Positions 1 to 8,578 are shown, counted from the stretch's first letter. The stretch is DNA of 64,000 nucleotides from Accumulibacter jenkinsii (GCA_036625225.1 JAZKUF010000003.1:434001-498000); one strand, 5' to 3'. The notes: generated from the sequence alone by a model not told the origin. Numbers and translations are program-made.

Positions 1-243
1 GAGGACCGGAGTGGACGAACCTCTGGTGTACCGGTTATGACGCCAGTCGTATTGCCGGGTAGCTAAGTTCGGAAGAGATAAACGCTGAAAGCATCTAAGC
101 GTGAAACTCGCCTTAAGATGAGATTTCCCTGGGGACTCGATCCCCCTGAAGGGTCGTGGTAGACCACCACGTTGATAGGCTGGGTGTGGAAGCGCAGCAA
201 TGCGTTAAGCTAACCAGTACTAATTGCCCGTGAGGCTTGATCC
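1..243 (+). rRNA. rrl: 23S ribosomal RNA, 3' end (partial)
   Basis: The first 243 bases match the 3' terminal domain of bacterial 23S rRNA, including the stretch around GCTAAGTTCGGAAGAGATAA and the closing GCTAACCAGTACTAATTGCC followed by CGTGAGGCTTGATCC. The gene starts before the window. It is followed after about 100 bases by 5S rRNA, the usual 23S-5S order. The exact 3' end is estimated from the conserved ending and may be off by a few bases. Confidence 0.95.
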
Positions 244-339
244 TATAACCTTGAGCAGCAACTCATCAATCTGCATCACAACCAAAATGACCCCTTCTTC
301 CTGCGCTTCCTGCCCCCGGCGGGAAGCGACACCGTTACG

Positions 340-454
340 CTTGGCGGCCATAGCCCTTTGGACCCACCCCTTCCCATCCCGAACAGGACCGTGAAACGAA
401 GGTACGCCGATGATAGTGCATACTTCATGTGTGAAAGTAGGTCACCGCCAGGCT
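340..454 (+). rRNA. rrf: 5S ribosomal RNA
   Basis: The conserved 5S features are present in order: CTTGGCGGCCATAGC at the 5' end, CCCATCCCGAACAGGACCGT, GTGAAAGTAGGTCACCGCCA, and the pairing of the two ends (TGGCGG with CCGCCA). It lies about 95 bases after the 23S end and just before a strong terminator, so it closes the rRNA operon. The length of about 115 nt fits the family. The ends are placed by the terminal helix. Confidence 0.95.
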
Positions 455-461
455 CCCCCAT

Positions 462-497
462 AAAAAGCCCTCGTCGCACCAGCGACGAGGGCTTTTT
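462..497 (+). terminator. rRNA operon terminator
   Basis: A perfect 16-bp inverted repeat (AAAAAGCCCTCGTCGC / GCGACGAGGGCTTTTT) with a 4-base ACCA loop starts about 8 bases after the 5S gene. The stem ends in a run of five T. This is a canonical intrinsic terminator, and its A/T ends also make it partly usable from the other strand. Confidence 0.93.
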
Positions 498-605
498 GCC
501 GTCCCACTTTACCGGCCCTTCTTGCCGTCCACCTCCCGTCCCCGCCGACTCACCCTGCTTGAACCGCTTGAACGTTAACCGCAACAACCTTCGGCGGATA
601 CCCCG

Positions 606-618
606 CCCGATGAATCGG
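606..618. repeat. Third copy of the CCGATTCATCGG palindrome
   Basis: The core CCGATGAATCGG occurs here, downstream of the regulator gene at 657. The same palindrome forms the outer tips of the inverted repeats at 7181 and 8250. Beyond this core the similarity to those copies is poor. It may be a dispersed REP-like unit, but three copies of a 12-base core are thin evidence. Confidence 0.4.
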
Positions 619-656
619 TTGCCTGCGGGCGGTCGCGACGGGCGAGGGGCGAGGTG

Positions 657-1583
657 TCAGTCGCTCCAGCCGTTCTCTTGGCGGTTTTCCCGCCAGGCGG
701 CCAGGGCATCGAGCGCGCCCTGCAGGCTTGGCAGCACGACGATCCCCGCCTGTGCTGCGACGCGCTCCGCGCCGCTTCCCCCCAGCCAGAGTTCAACCGT
801 ATCCGGCAACAGCTGCCGCACCTGGGAGACCAGCACCGCCAGTGGTCGAGCGGGAAAAGCCGCGGAAAACGAGAGGGCGACGATATCGACCTGATGTGCG
901 CTGGCCGCCATCTCGATGTCGGCAATCGGCGTCTGTGTTCCGAGCGAAATGCAGTCCGCACCATTGAGCGCGAGCAGCGCTTCGGCCATCAGGAGGCCGA
1001 GGAGGTGACGTTCGTCGGGGATGGTGGTGAGCAGGATGCGCGGTCGGCTGGCGCTCGTCGGCAGATTGCCGAGCGCCTGGCGCAGGAGCGACTTGATCTG
1101 TTCGGTGTACAGATGTTCTTCAAAGACCTGGAAATCGCCGTTCATCCAGGCTTCGCCGACCGCGTGATTGAGCGGTGCGACGATATCGATAATGAAGCGC
1201 TGCAGACCGAGGCGCATCATCGCCTGATTGAGCGTCTGCTGGAGCGCCGGCACCTCATGCGACTTGATCAGGCGGATGCTCTGTGCGACCAGGCCATCGC
1301 CGGGCTGCGTGCCGGTTTCTCCGAACGGAGCGCGCGCCCGGCACAACTTCGCCAGATCCTCAGCGCTCGCGCCAAACAGTCGACCCGGCCGGTGACCCTG
1401 GTCGATCAGACGTTTCATCAGCCGTAGCCGTTCGACCTGGTCGGCGGGGTAGAGCCGCTCCCCATTGCCATCGCGATCCGGTTGCGGGAAGCCGTAGCGA
1501 CGTTCCCAGACGCGCAGGGTGTCCTTGCCGAGGCCGGTGTCGCGCTCTACGGCGCTGATGTTCATCGCTGGGCGAGTAGTCAT
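657..1583 (-). CDS. MerR-family regulator with cobalamin-binding domain (CarH/LitR-like)
   Basis: A 308-residue protein. Residues 1-70 are a MerR winged-helix DNA-binding domain (GLGKDTLRVWERRYGFPQP followed by GERLYP). A helical domain around 130-165 carries W-x9-E-H (AWMNGDFQVFEEH), and a B12-binding Rossmann domain carries E-R-H-L-L-G (E-x-H-x-x-G, lower axial His). In CarH these Trp, Glu and His residues cover the upper face of adenosylcobalamin and make it a light sensor; that function is inferred here, not shown. I chose the ATG at 1583 because CAGGA precedes it and MerR domains start there; an in-frame upstream start at 1637 exists. It follows the large helical-protein gene by 68 bases on the same strand. 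No photolyase or carotenoid genes adjoin it. Confidence 0.88.
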   Translation of the reverse strand: MTTRPAMNISAVERDTGLGKDTLRVWERRYGFPQPDRDGNGERLYPADQVERLRLMKRLIDQGHRPGRLFGASAEDLAKLCRARAPFGETGTQPGDGLVAQSIRLIKSHEVPALQQTLNQAMMRLGLQRFIIDIVAPLNHAVGEAWMNGDFQVFEEHLYTEQIKSLLRQALGNLPTSASRPRILLTTIPDERHLLGLLMAEALLALNGADCISLGTQTPIADIEMAASAHQVDIVALSFSAAFPARPLAVLVSQVRQLLPDTVELWLGGSGAERVAAQAGIVVLPSLQGALDALAAWRENRQENGWSD

Positions 1584-1651
1584 TTTGTCCTGGGCAAGGT
1601 AGAGAATGATTGACAAGAGCCAAGAGTTTTTCGGCAAGTTTAGTCAATGGA

Positions 1652-4600
1652 TCAATTATTGTCCATGACAATCGTGATCGGGTCGTCATCCAGCGCCCAG
1701 TCTGCCAGGCGGCGGAAGCGCGCTTGCCAGACGAGGTCAAGCGCAGCGGCGGATTCTGCGAGCGGCAGGCGGTGCGCCAGCGCCCGGATGGCCTTCGCCG
1801 CCAGACCTGCCTTGCCACTGGCGATCGAAGCGAGGCGTGACGATGTGGCGCGCGCCGGACCACAGTCGATCCCGAGCAAAAGTTCGTGCAGCAACTCGAG
1901 CGCCACGTTGGCCCGGCCGGGCGGCACGAGGAAGACGTCGAGCGCCGCTTCGATGACGCAGGCGACCGTCCATTGGTGCAGCGGCGAGACGCGCGCGACT
2001 TCGGCCAGGGTGTCATTCAGGCGGCTGCTCTTGAGCCAACCGCCGCTGGCGAGCCGGCGCAGGACGTCGGCGAGCTCGTGCGGGTGGGCGCGGCCATCTT
2101 CGATGCCTTCGATCAGAAGATCGATCGCCAGTCGCCGCAGGTCGCCGTCGCGGCTCGCCAGGGCAAGCCACAGCGTCAGCCGGGCCAGCTCCGACCACGG
2201 CCGGTTCACCTCGAACAGGGGTTCAAGGAAAGGATGCAGCGGTTCGCTGGCGCTGGCTCCGAGGTCGAGGCGCTCGACCATCAGTCCTGCGCCACGCGCC
2301 AAAGCGGCGTCGATCTTCAGTGGCCAGAGGGTCAGCGCCCATTCGATCAGCCAGGGAGCCGAATTGCCGACCGCCCGCGAGTGCTGCGGGATGGGTTCGT
2401 GCGCCAGGCAGGTCGGAACGCTGAGGCTGGGTTCGGCGCTGCGCAGTGCCCAGGCCGGTCCGGCAGCCCGCAGCACGCGAACGAGGCGGTGCCGCCAGCG
2501 CCGGCCTGGTTGCGCCGACGAGCCGCCGCCCCAGGTCGGCGACACCTGCAGGTCGAGAGACGGGAACGTCAGCTCGCGACGATGCGGGTGAACCGTTCGT
2601 GTGACCGCCTGCCAGCGATACTGCGCCGCCTGCAGCACGTCCGGCCAGGGGATGCGCAGCTCCAGCGGCGCGAGGGCCGTGCCGAGGTCGTCGTCCGGCG
2701 AGCGGGCGCGACCGGCGGCGATCCACAGCGCGGCCTGCCTGCGGTCCGGAACGAGCGGGCCGGTTTCGCCACCGAGTGCCCAGCGCACGGCGGCTGCCCC
2801 TTCGCCGCGCAGCTCCCCGGCGCGGCTCAGCGCGTCGCGGCGACCGTCCGGCGCGAGGCGCAGCAAGGCCTGGATCAGGTCGCTGGAAATCGGCCGCAGC
2901 GCTCGCGACTGATAGTCGAGCAGCCGTTCGACGAGAATGCGCGGCTCGATCCAGCCGCGCGCATGGGTGGGCGTCGCGAGCGGTGGCAGTGCGCCGTGGC
3001 GGTCGAGATGGCGGATGAGGTCACGCAGGCGGTGGTCGATGAAGCGCATCGGTCCGCACAGGCACAGGTAGAACGGATAGCGGGTGTGCTGCAGCTTGCC
3101 TTCGAGCCAGGTCAACACGAGATCGCGCAGCCCGTTCGGCGTCCCATAGAGAACCAGGCCGCGCGCGTCGGCGAGGGCGCCGGTGTGCATCCGCTTGAGC
3201 AGGGACTGCGTGCGCGCAGCGAAATCGGGCGGACGGTCGTTGAAAAGGCGCGCGATGCCATCGACCATCCGCTCGACCTCGTCGACCGAAGCGATGCTTT
3301 CGATGGCGTGCGCGACGCAGTCGATCAGGTCGTCTACGCTGGCGATCGGCGACATCCGCGGCAATCTCGCGAGGACCTTGAAATCGCCGATCGCGAAAGC
3401 GAGTGGCGGCGGCGGTGCCGAGAAATCGACTTCGCCTGCGAGTCCACCCCGGGCGCGGATGCGCGGCGGCAGCGCCTGCAGCCGGCAGCGCCATTCGCGA
3501 CTGGCCGGGTTGAGGGCCGCGGAAGAAGCTCCCGCTTCGCGTTCGTCCGCTTCGCGTCCCGCACCGTCGTCAGCTGCTTCGCCGTGCGCGCCGGCGGCGA
3601 AGGGCGGCGGCCAGGGCCCGTCCTTCGCCGGCTTGCCGAGGAGTCCGCCGAGCAGCCCGCGCGCCAGCGACGAAAGCTCGTCGGCGACGCTCAGCAAAGC
3701 GGCCCGCTGACCGTCGTCCCACGCTCCGGCGTGTTCGCAGAGGATTTGCGCTGCCGCCTGCTGCACGGCGCTCGTCGGATGCCGCAACGCGGCACAGAGC
3801 GCGCCGTGGGCAGCGGCCAGCGGGGCCGCATGCGGCTCCGCTGGCAAGGCTTTCAAGAGACGGGCAACGAGCTTCAAGGCCGCGATCGCCGCTGTCCTGG
3901 TCGGCAGCGCGAAGATCGGCAGCAGGGCGTCGAGGGTCGCTTCGGCGGCGAGCGGGCGGCGGCGGGCGATCAGCGTCAGCTGTCGGAGCGCGAAACCGGC
4001 GACGGCTCCGCTGCGGTGACCGAGCAGCTCGCGGTAGGCGGCTTCGCGAGCATCGAGTTCGTCGGCGTCGGGCGCGAGGCGCGCGTGCAGCCTGTGGTAG
4101 CCCGCGAGAACGCCGGGGTTGCTGCTCTTCCACAGACCTTCGAGGCTCGCGTCGAGCAGCCGCTGGCGATCGAGACGGCGAGCACTGGCGAGCTTCACCA
4201 GCGCGTCGCTCCAGCTCTCGTAGTCGGCTGGCCGCGCGGGTGGCCGGGGGTCGTCGAAAGCATTGCTGTCGGTGTCGAACAGGCGCCAGACTTCGTCATC
4301 GAGCAGGCCGGGGTCGGCGAGCAGACCGGCGCTGGGCGGCAGATAGACGGTGCGGCGCCAGGCCGGCGCCTGATTGAGCCCGCTCACCATCAACTGCAGA
4401 TAACCGGCGGCCGCGCGCTCGTCCGTCGGCCGCGCGCAGCTTCCCTCGCGCACCAGCCGACGCACGAGCGCCCAGGAAAGACCCGGCAGCTCGTCGCGCA
4501 GCCGGTGACGCAGCCAGGCGTCGCGCCAGCCCTGATCGCGGGCGGTAACCACCCGCAGGAGCAGATCGTCGTTGGCAAGGCCCAGCCAGCGGACCTGCCG

Positions 4601-4876
4601 CGCCTGGGCGATCGGGCACAGCGCGAGGACCGCGAGCGAGAGCTTGTCCCGCTGCTGGCGCCAGCTGCGGTCAAACGTGCTGCTGCGTGTCGTCGACGCG
4701 CCGGGAAGCCGTGCCAGCCAGTCGTTGATGACGCGTCCGCCGTCGACCTCCCGCCAGAGCCTGGCGGCCATCGGCGCAAGTGCACGGCGCTCGGCGATCG
4801 GCAGCGCGAGCAGGGTGTCGATGATCTCCGGCAGCGACCGGCGGGCGATCAGCGCAGCGAAAGCCGGTTCGTTCAT
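1652..4876 (-). CDS. Large all-helical (HEAT-like) protein paired with SWIM protein
   Basis: A 1074-residue protein with no recognisable catalytic motif. It is rich in Ala, Leu and Arg and built of amphipathic helices, including repeats reminiscent of HEAT or Armadillo folds (around residues 240-400, for example LRQLTLIARRRPLAAEATLD). The ATG at 4876 overlaps the stop of the SWIM gene by 4 bases (ATGA), so the two are translationally coupled and probably work together. Large proteins of unknown function (DUF6493 or DUF5691 types) sit beside SWIM proteins in other bacteria; I suspect that relation from size and context but cannot confirm it. Cytoplasmic, with no signal peptide. Function unknown. 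Confidence 0.75.
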   Translation of the reverse strand: MNEPAFAALIARRSLPEIIDTLLALPIAERRALAPMAARLWREVDGGRVINDWLARLPGASTTRSSTFDRSWRQQRDKLSLAVLALCPIAQARQVRWLGLANDDLLLRVVTARDQGWRDAWLRHRLRDELPGLSWALVRRLVREGSCARPTDERAAAGYLQLMVSGLNQAPAWRRTVYLPPSAGLLADPGLLDDEVWRLFDTDSNAFDDPRPPARPADYESWSDALVKLASARRLDRQRLLDASLEGLWKSSNPGVLAGYHRLHARLAPDADELDAREAAYRELLGHRSGAVAGFALRQLTLIARRRPLAAEATLDALLPIFALPTRTAAIAALKLVARLLKALPAEPHAAPLAAAHGALCAALRHPTSAVQQAAAQILCEHAGAWDDGQRAALLSVADELSSLARGLLGGLLGKPAKDGPWPPPFAAGAHGEAADDGAGREADEREAGASSAALNPASREWRCRLQALPPRIRARGGLAGEVDFSAPPPPLAFAIGDFKVLARLPRMSPIASVDDLIDCVAHAIESIASVDEVERMVDGIARLFNDRPPDFAARTQSLLKRMHTGALADARGLVLYGTPNGLRDLVLTWLEGKLQHTRYPFYLCLCGPMRFIDHRLRDLIRHLDRHGALPPLATPTHARGWIEPRILVERLLDYQSRALRPISSDLIQALLRLAPDGRRDALSRAGELRGEGAAAVRWALGGETGPLVPDRRQAALWIAAGRARSPDDDLGTALAPLELRIPWPDVLQAAQYRWQAVTRTVHPHRRELTFPSLDLQVSPTWGGGSSAQPGRRWRHRLVRVLRAAGPAWALRSAEPSLSVPTCLAHEPIPQHSRAVGNSAPWLIEWALTLWPLKIDAALARGAGLMVERLDLGASASEPLHPFLEPLFEVNRPWSELARLTLWLALASRDGDLRRLAIDLLIEGIEDGRAHPHELADVLRRLASGGWLKSSRLNDTLAEVARVSPLHQWTVACVIEAALDVFLVPPGRANVALELLHELLLGIDCGPARATSSRLASIASGKAGLAAKAIRALAHRLPLAESAAALDLVWQARFRRLADWALDDDPITIVMDNN

Positions 4877-6246
4877 CGCTCCCCTGACTCGTCCGTCGCG
4901 CCGTCGAGGAACAGGCGCGCGGCGAGGATGTGACGGCATGGCCCGCGTTCGCCCTGGAGCTTGCTGAACCACGGGCACGAGCAGCGGTCGCGGTCGTCAC
5001 GCAGGCGCACGTGGTGCACGACGTCGCTGCCGTCGACCGCGAAGTCATGGCTGCCGGCAGTGCTCGCGGCGAGGCGCCGCACCCTGTTCTCCGCGAGCAG
5101 CTGGCGGGCGCTGGTCAGGCGCGGCTGCAGCGCCTCGACCTGGTCGAGGTCGAACGGCAGCTCCCGGTGGAAGTAGCGGCCGCTGCTGCAGTCGTAACCG
5201 GCGACGCCGCGCGCGCCGAGCGCTGCCAGCGCTGCCGAGACTTCGTCGGTGGCGAGCCCGGTCGCCCGCGCGACCTCGGCGACGTCGATCTCGTTCTGCC
5301 AGTGCAACTGCGCGCGCACGCTCGGCAAGGCTTTTTGCCAACTGGCGCCGGCGAGGGTCGACAGCATCTGCCCTTCGCCCGAAAAGCCGCGTTGCGTCTC
5401 CGGGCTCAACAACAGCGTCACGCGGCCGACCGGGAAAACGACCTCCCAGGCAGAGGCGCCGGCATTGCCCGCAGTCGGGTCACTCCAGAGGCGCAGCCGG
5501 GTGCAGCGCTGCGCGAGTCCGGGCAGGGTGCGCAACCGATGCAGGCCGTCGATCGGCACCGCCCCGGCGACCGGTCGCTGGCTCAGGCGCAGGCCGTTGC
5601 CCGCCGGTACGGCGAAAGACGGCTGCCGGGGAATGCTGCCAAGCGGCAGGCCCTGGGCAAAGCGCCGCGCCTCGGCAGCGCTCAGTTCGGCGACCAGCCG
5701 CAGTCGCGGCAGATATGCCTGCACTTCGCTGAAACCCTTGAGCCAGCGCAGCGGCAGGCGGACCTTCCTTTCCACCACCACCGTTTCACCTCGGCTGAGG
5801 GCAAATGCCTCGCGGCCGACCGCGAAGTCGACCCGTTCCCGGTCCTGCAGCCGCATCAGCGCCGCGCGCATCGGCAGGTTGAAGTCCACGTTGGTCGTTC
5901 CGCGGCCGCGCCGTTCACTGTCGAGGCCGGCAGTGTCGAGATCGACGCGCGCATAGACGCCGCAGCAGCCGCTGAATCCCTCGAAACGCAACATCGCGTC
6001 ATTGCTGGTCACGACCGGATCCATCTGTGGTGGCCGCGGCAGGAAGTAGTGTGCGCGCACGACATCGAGCAGGGCGAGGAGCATATCGGCGACGCTGCGC
6101 GGCTGTTCGATGCGCCCCTGAAAGAAGTGCGGATGCTCCCCGCCGGCCGAACAGGTGGCCAGTTGCAGCGTCTGCGCCTGCGGCGAAATGACGACGCCCG
6201 ACGCGTAAGGGTAGCGGTAGGTGAAACTGACTGCGCTTGCCGACAT
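4873..6246 (-). CDS. SWIM zinc-finger protein
   Basis: A 457-residue protein. Near the C-terminus (about residues 405-445) the pattern RDDRDRCSCPWFSKLQ, followed by GPCRHILAARLF, gives the CxC...CxH zinc-binding signature of SWIM domains, which bind DNA or proteins. The N-terminal 380 residues form a domain I cannot name. The gene is the first of a minus-strand set and overlaps the 1074-residue helical protein by 4 bases. In other bacteria SWIM proteins occur with MoxR ATPase/VWA modules, but none are seen here. Molecular role unknown. Confidence 0.82.
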   Translation of the reverse strand: MSASAVSFTYRYPYASGVVISPQAQTLQLATCSAGGEHPHFFQGRIEQPRSVADMLLALLDVVRAHYFLPRPPQMDPVVTSNDAMLRFEGFSGCCGVYARVDLDTAGLDSERRGRGTTNVDFNLPMRAALMRLQDRERVDFAVGREAFALSRGETVVVERKVRLPLRWLKGFSEVQAYLPRLRLVAELSAAEARRFAQGLPLGSIPRQPSFAVPAGNGLRLSQRPVAGAVPIDGLHRLRTLPGLAQRCTRLRLWSDPTAGNAGASAWEVVFPVGRVTLLLSPETQRGFSGEGQMLSTLAGASWQKALPSVRAQLHWQNEIDVAEVARATGLATDEVSAALAALGARGVAGYDCSSGRYFHRELPFDLDQVEALQPRLTSARQLLAENRVRRLAASTAGSHDFAVDGSDVVHHVRLRDDRDRCSCPWFSKLQGERGPCRHILAARLFLDGATDESGER

Positions 6247-6363
6247 GGAAACTTCCCTCCGCTGGTTTCCGGGATCAGGCTGTTTGTTCAGGCCGTGGGC
6301 CGATAGGTACCGGCTTTGGCCATAGGCTAGCCGATAAATGGCGTATTCAGGAACTCCCGGATC

Positions 6364-6796
6364 TCAGGAATCTGACCAGGGATTGAGTATCCGAGCGCCG
6401 GTCGGCTCGAAATCGGCCCCGTTCCGGGTGACCACAGTCATGCCGTGTACCAGGGCCGTGGCCGCGATCAGCCCGTCCCGGACGGGGCAAGGATTGGGGA
6501 CATGAAGTCTTGCGCTACGCTGCGCCACGGCCAGATCGACAGGCAACACTCGGCCGGCAAAGGCCGGCAGCACGTGGGTGTTCAACCAGGCCCGAAAAAT
6601 TGCGCCTTGCGCCGGGTCTCGCCGCTGCGCGAGAAGGACGCCCATTTCCAACTCCTGAATGGTGATCACGGACAGGTACAAGTCGGTGGCGTCCACGCTG
6701 TCGGCCCACTTTGCGACGTACTCATCGGCTTTTCCGAGACGAACCTTCCGCAGTTCGGATACCTTCGGATACCACATGGGTATCGAGGAGAAACAT
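6364..6796 (-). pseudogene. VapC-like PIN toxin, frameshifted by 10-bp duplication
   Basis: The natural start is the ATG at 6796, which overlaps the antitoxin stop as TGATG and would give MFLLDTHVVSE, a normal PIN start with its first catalytic Asp. The sequence TTCGGATACC then occurs twice in tandem (6754-6763 and 6764-6773), shifting the frame. Removing one copy restores VVSELRKVRLGKAD and the whole remaining PIN domain, including later acidic residues (QELE, PVRDGLIAATA). The intact downstream frame (to 6777) could start only at an internal ATG and lacks the first catalytic Asp. The toxin is therefore probably inactive unless ribosomes or repeat contraction restore the frame. Confidence 0.85.
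6754..6773. repeat. 10-bp tandem duplication disrupting vapC
   Basis: Two adjacent copies of TTCGGATACC. The 10-base length is not a multiple of three, so the insertion moves the toxin reading frame after its eleventh codon. Loss of one copy would repair the gene exactly. Confidence 0.93.
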
Positions 6797-7050
6797 CAGG
6801 AGAGGTCTGCAGGTCGCGCCAGATCGCGCAATGGCGGGAACTCCGGTTCACCGTCCTCGATGCCCGGCATCGCCAGCAGATCGGCGATCTTCTGATGGCT
6901 GCCGATGATCCGTTGATAGTCCTCAATACTCAACAGGACGTGAGCGGGCCGACCGCGGTCGGTAATGAACACCGGCCCCTTATTGGCTGCCTTCTTGGCC
7001 TCGCTAGCCTTCTGATTGAATTCCCGGCTCGATAGGGTCGTGATGGTCAT
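6796..7050 (-). CDS. Phd/YefM-type antitoxin (VapB-like)
   Basis: An 84-residue protein with the Phd/YefM layout: an N-terminal strand (TITTLSSREFNQKASEAKKA), then GPVFITDRGRPAHVLLSIEDY, and a C-terminal acidic tail (EDGEPEFPPL) of the kind that wraps the toxin. An AGGAG site precedes the ATG. Its stop overlaps the toxin start (TGATG). It should bind and neutralise the PIN toxin and repress the shared promoter. The gene is intact although the toxin gene is frameshifted, so it may be kept for regulation or be freshly orphaned. Confidence 0.88.
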   Translation of the reverse strand: MTITTLSSREFNQKASEAKKAANKGPVFITDRGRPAHVLLSIEDYQRIIGSHQKIADLLAMPGIEDGEPEFPPLRDLARPADLS

Positions 7051-7372
7051 GGGGCTGACTCCTCTTTCTGCTGGGTAGAGACATTGCTACAAATCCGGAT
7101 GTGACTCCATAGGGATAGCCACCTGTCTACTTGTAGATTGGGGTCATCGCTCAATCTGACATGGAGTTCGGGAGGGAGAACCCGATTCATCGGGCGACAG
7201 GTGCAAGCCGGTTGTGGTCGGCGCGGCCCCAACGGCCGGGGTGATCAAGCGGGAATGGCCGGAACGAGGCCTGAAAAACCTGCCACCGGTCTTCACCCGC
7301 TCTCGCCCTTCCCGCCGCCGCTTGCTGCTACAGCGCCAGGCCAGATCTGACGAGCGTCTGAGGTTTGCTGAA
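7051..7372. other. Intergenic region with the left inverted repeat
   Basis: Between the antitoxin gene and the PEP-CTERM gene I see no convincing coding frame. The stretch contains the antitoxin upstream region (with a CTACAAGTAG palindrome near 7128) and the left arm of a long inverted repeat from 7181. Confidence 0.6.
7181..7240 (+). repeat. Left arm of inverted repeat flanking PEP-CTERM gene
   Basis: The arm begins with the palindrome CCCGATTCATCGGGC and continues into a core at 7203-7237 that matches the reverse complement of 8194-8228 at 32 of 35 positions. Both arms carry the palindrome at their outer tip. The arms lie about 950 bases apart, with the PEP-CTERM gene between them. Confidence 0.88.
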
Positions 7373-8014
7373 TCAGGCCCTTCGGCGCAACGTCGTCAGG
7401 CCAAGCAAGCCCAGGCTCAGCAAGGCAAGAGAGCCCGGCTCGGGGACCGAAAGAGGGTCGGCAGTTCCGGCAAGTTCCGCCCGAAAGGCGCCCGGGCCAC
7501 CGTTGTTCTGGATGATGAACTCCAGCGTGTTGATGCCACTGACGAAGTGGTCGCTGATCGAGAAGCCATGCAGGGCATTGAAATTATCGTAGATGACTCC
7601 CAGCAGGCTGATTCCGGTACTCGTGCCATTGATCTTGATATCGAGGCCCTGATTGTCGGCTCCCCACCGGCCATTGAGCACGGCCGTCGTCGAATCCAGG
7701 CCCGTCAGGTCAAAGGTTGTCGTGAATGAGTAGGTCTCGTTACCGCCGCTACTACCGCTTCTCCAGATCCACTGTGAGTTTGCGTTGTTGGCGGTGTAGG
7801 CAGGGTGCGAGACGACAACCGGATCAGCGAGGAAGCCGGAGAGATGGTAGTGAGCATCCGATCCACCGAGCGCCAATCCGCCCAGACCCAAGCCCGAGGC
7901 ATTCACCCCGGTGTTGACCAGGCCGGTGATCGGGGCCGCCAGCGCCGACAAGGGGAGCGTCGTCGCGAGAACGACCAGACCGCTGCGGAGGATTTTTTTC
8001 AGAGTCGTTTTCAT
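7373..8014 (-). CDS. PEP-CTERM exported protein
   Basis: A 213-residue protein. It has a signal peptide (MKTTLKKILRSGLVVLATTL, cleaved near ALAA) and ends in the sorting signal VPEPGSLALLSLGLL followed by an Arg-rich tail, the PEP-CTERM signal recognised by an exosortase in exopolysaccharide-forming Gram-negatives. The middle is low in Cys and rich in Gly, Asn, Ser and Thr, typical of surface proteins. The ATG at 8014 is preceded by GGGAAAGA. No exosortase gene is in the window. The gene lies alone between inverted repeats, which suggests that it moved or was captured. Confidence 0.93.
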   Translation of the reverse strand: MKTTLKKILRSGLVVLATTLPLSALAAPITGLVNTGVNASGLGLGGLALGGSDAHYHLSGFLADPVVVSHPAYTANNANSQWIWRSGSSGGNETYSFTTTFDLTGLDSTTAVLNGRWGADNQGLDIKINGTSTGISLLGVIYDNFNALHGFSISDHFVSGINTLEFIIQNNGGPGAFRAELAGTADPLSVPEPGSLALLSLGLLGLTTLRRRA

Positions 8015-8578
8015 GATTGGTCTTTCCCGTGTTGCCCGTAATGGGCCTATTGATGTGTTCAAGTCATTGCCCGGAAAAAGATGCGAGCGCTGACGAAGAA
8101 AATGCTACGCGTTCCCCGGCGCGTAGCCAGTGCGGGATTTCACGAATGACAGCCTGGGCCCTGATCACCATGCCGCCATCCCTGCTCCCCCCAGGCCGCT
8201 GGAGCCGCGCCGACCGCAACCGGCTTGCTGGAGGAGCCCGATTCATCGGGCGATCTGTCGACCATCCGGTAGGTAGACGGAACGAGGATCAAGGCCGACC
8301 AGCCTTTCCGGGTGTGCGCCTCCCCCGCCGCACTTCGCCAACGTTTTACCGAACCTCCCCCCGCACCGTCGTGCTGAGCGTTCCCTGCTTGCGGAAAGCG
8401 GAGGCGGGCGGCGAGGGCGGGCGAGGGGCCGGATTCGGTGGCTGTGGGGCCTTGAAAGGCGAGGATATCGGGCCATTCTGGCAGCAGCGGCGCCGATCTC
8501 GCCTAACGTAGGGCTCGAACAGCCTGAAGCGCCGGCCAGAAACGCCTTGCCGATCCCTTCAGCGTCCCCGAAAGGAAG
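8015..8578. other. Non-coding stretch before the IS66 element
   Basis: This holds the upstream region of the PEP-CTERM gene, the right inverted-repeat arm and about 320 bases of high-GC sequence before the insertion sequence. The open frames in it look random, and I see no RNA gene. Confidence 0.55.
8191..8250 (-). repeat. Right arm of inverted repeat flanking PEP-CTERM gene
   Basis: The reverse complement of 8194-8228 matches 7203-7237 at 32 of 35 positions, and the outer end (8236-8250) carries the CCCGATTCATCGGG palindrome preceded by GGAGGAG. Reading inward, similarity continues weakly past the core. Confidence 0.88.

Noticed and set aside
1584..1637. Longer start for the MerR/B12 regulator at 1637
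   Set aside because: The extra 18 residues do not belong to the MerR fold and the ATG at 1583 has its own ribosome site; the upstream start also sits near the end of the preceding gene.
1886..4933. A 1015-residue plus-strand frame opposite the helical protein gene
   Set aside because: High GC makes long antisense frames. The minus-strand frame is longer, is coupled to the SWIM gene by ATGA and has normal protein composition; the plus frame is Arg/Gln/Gly-rich without motifs.
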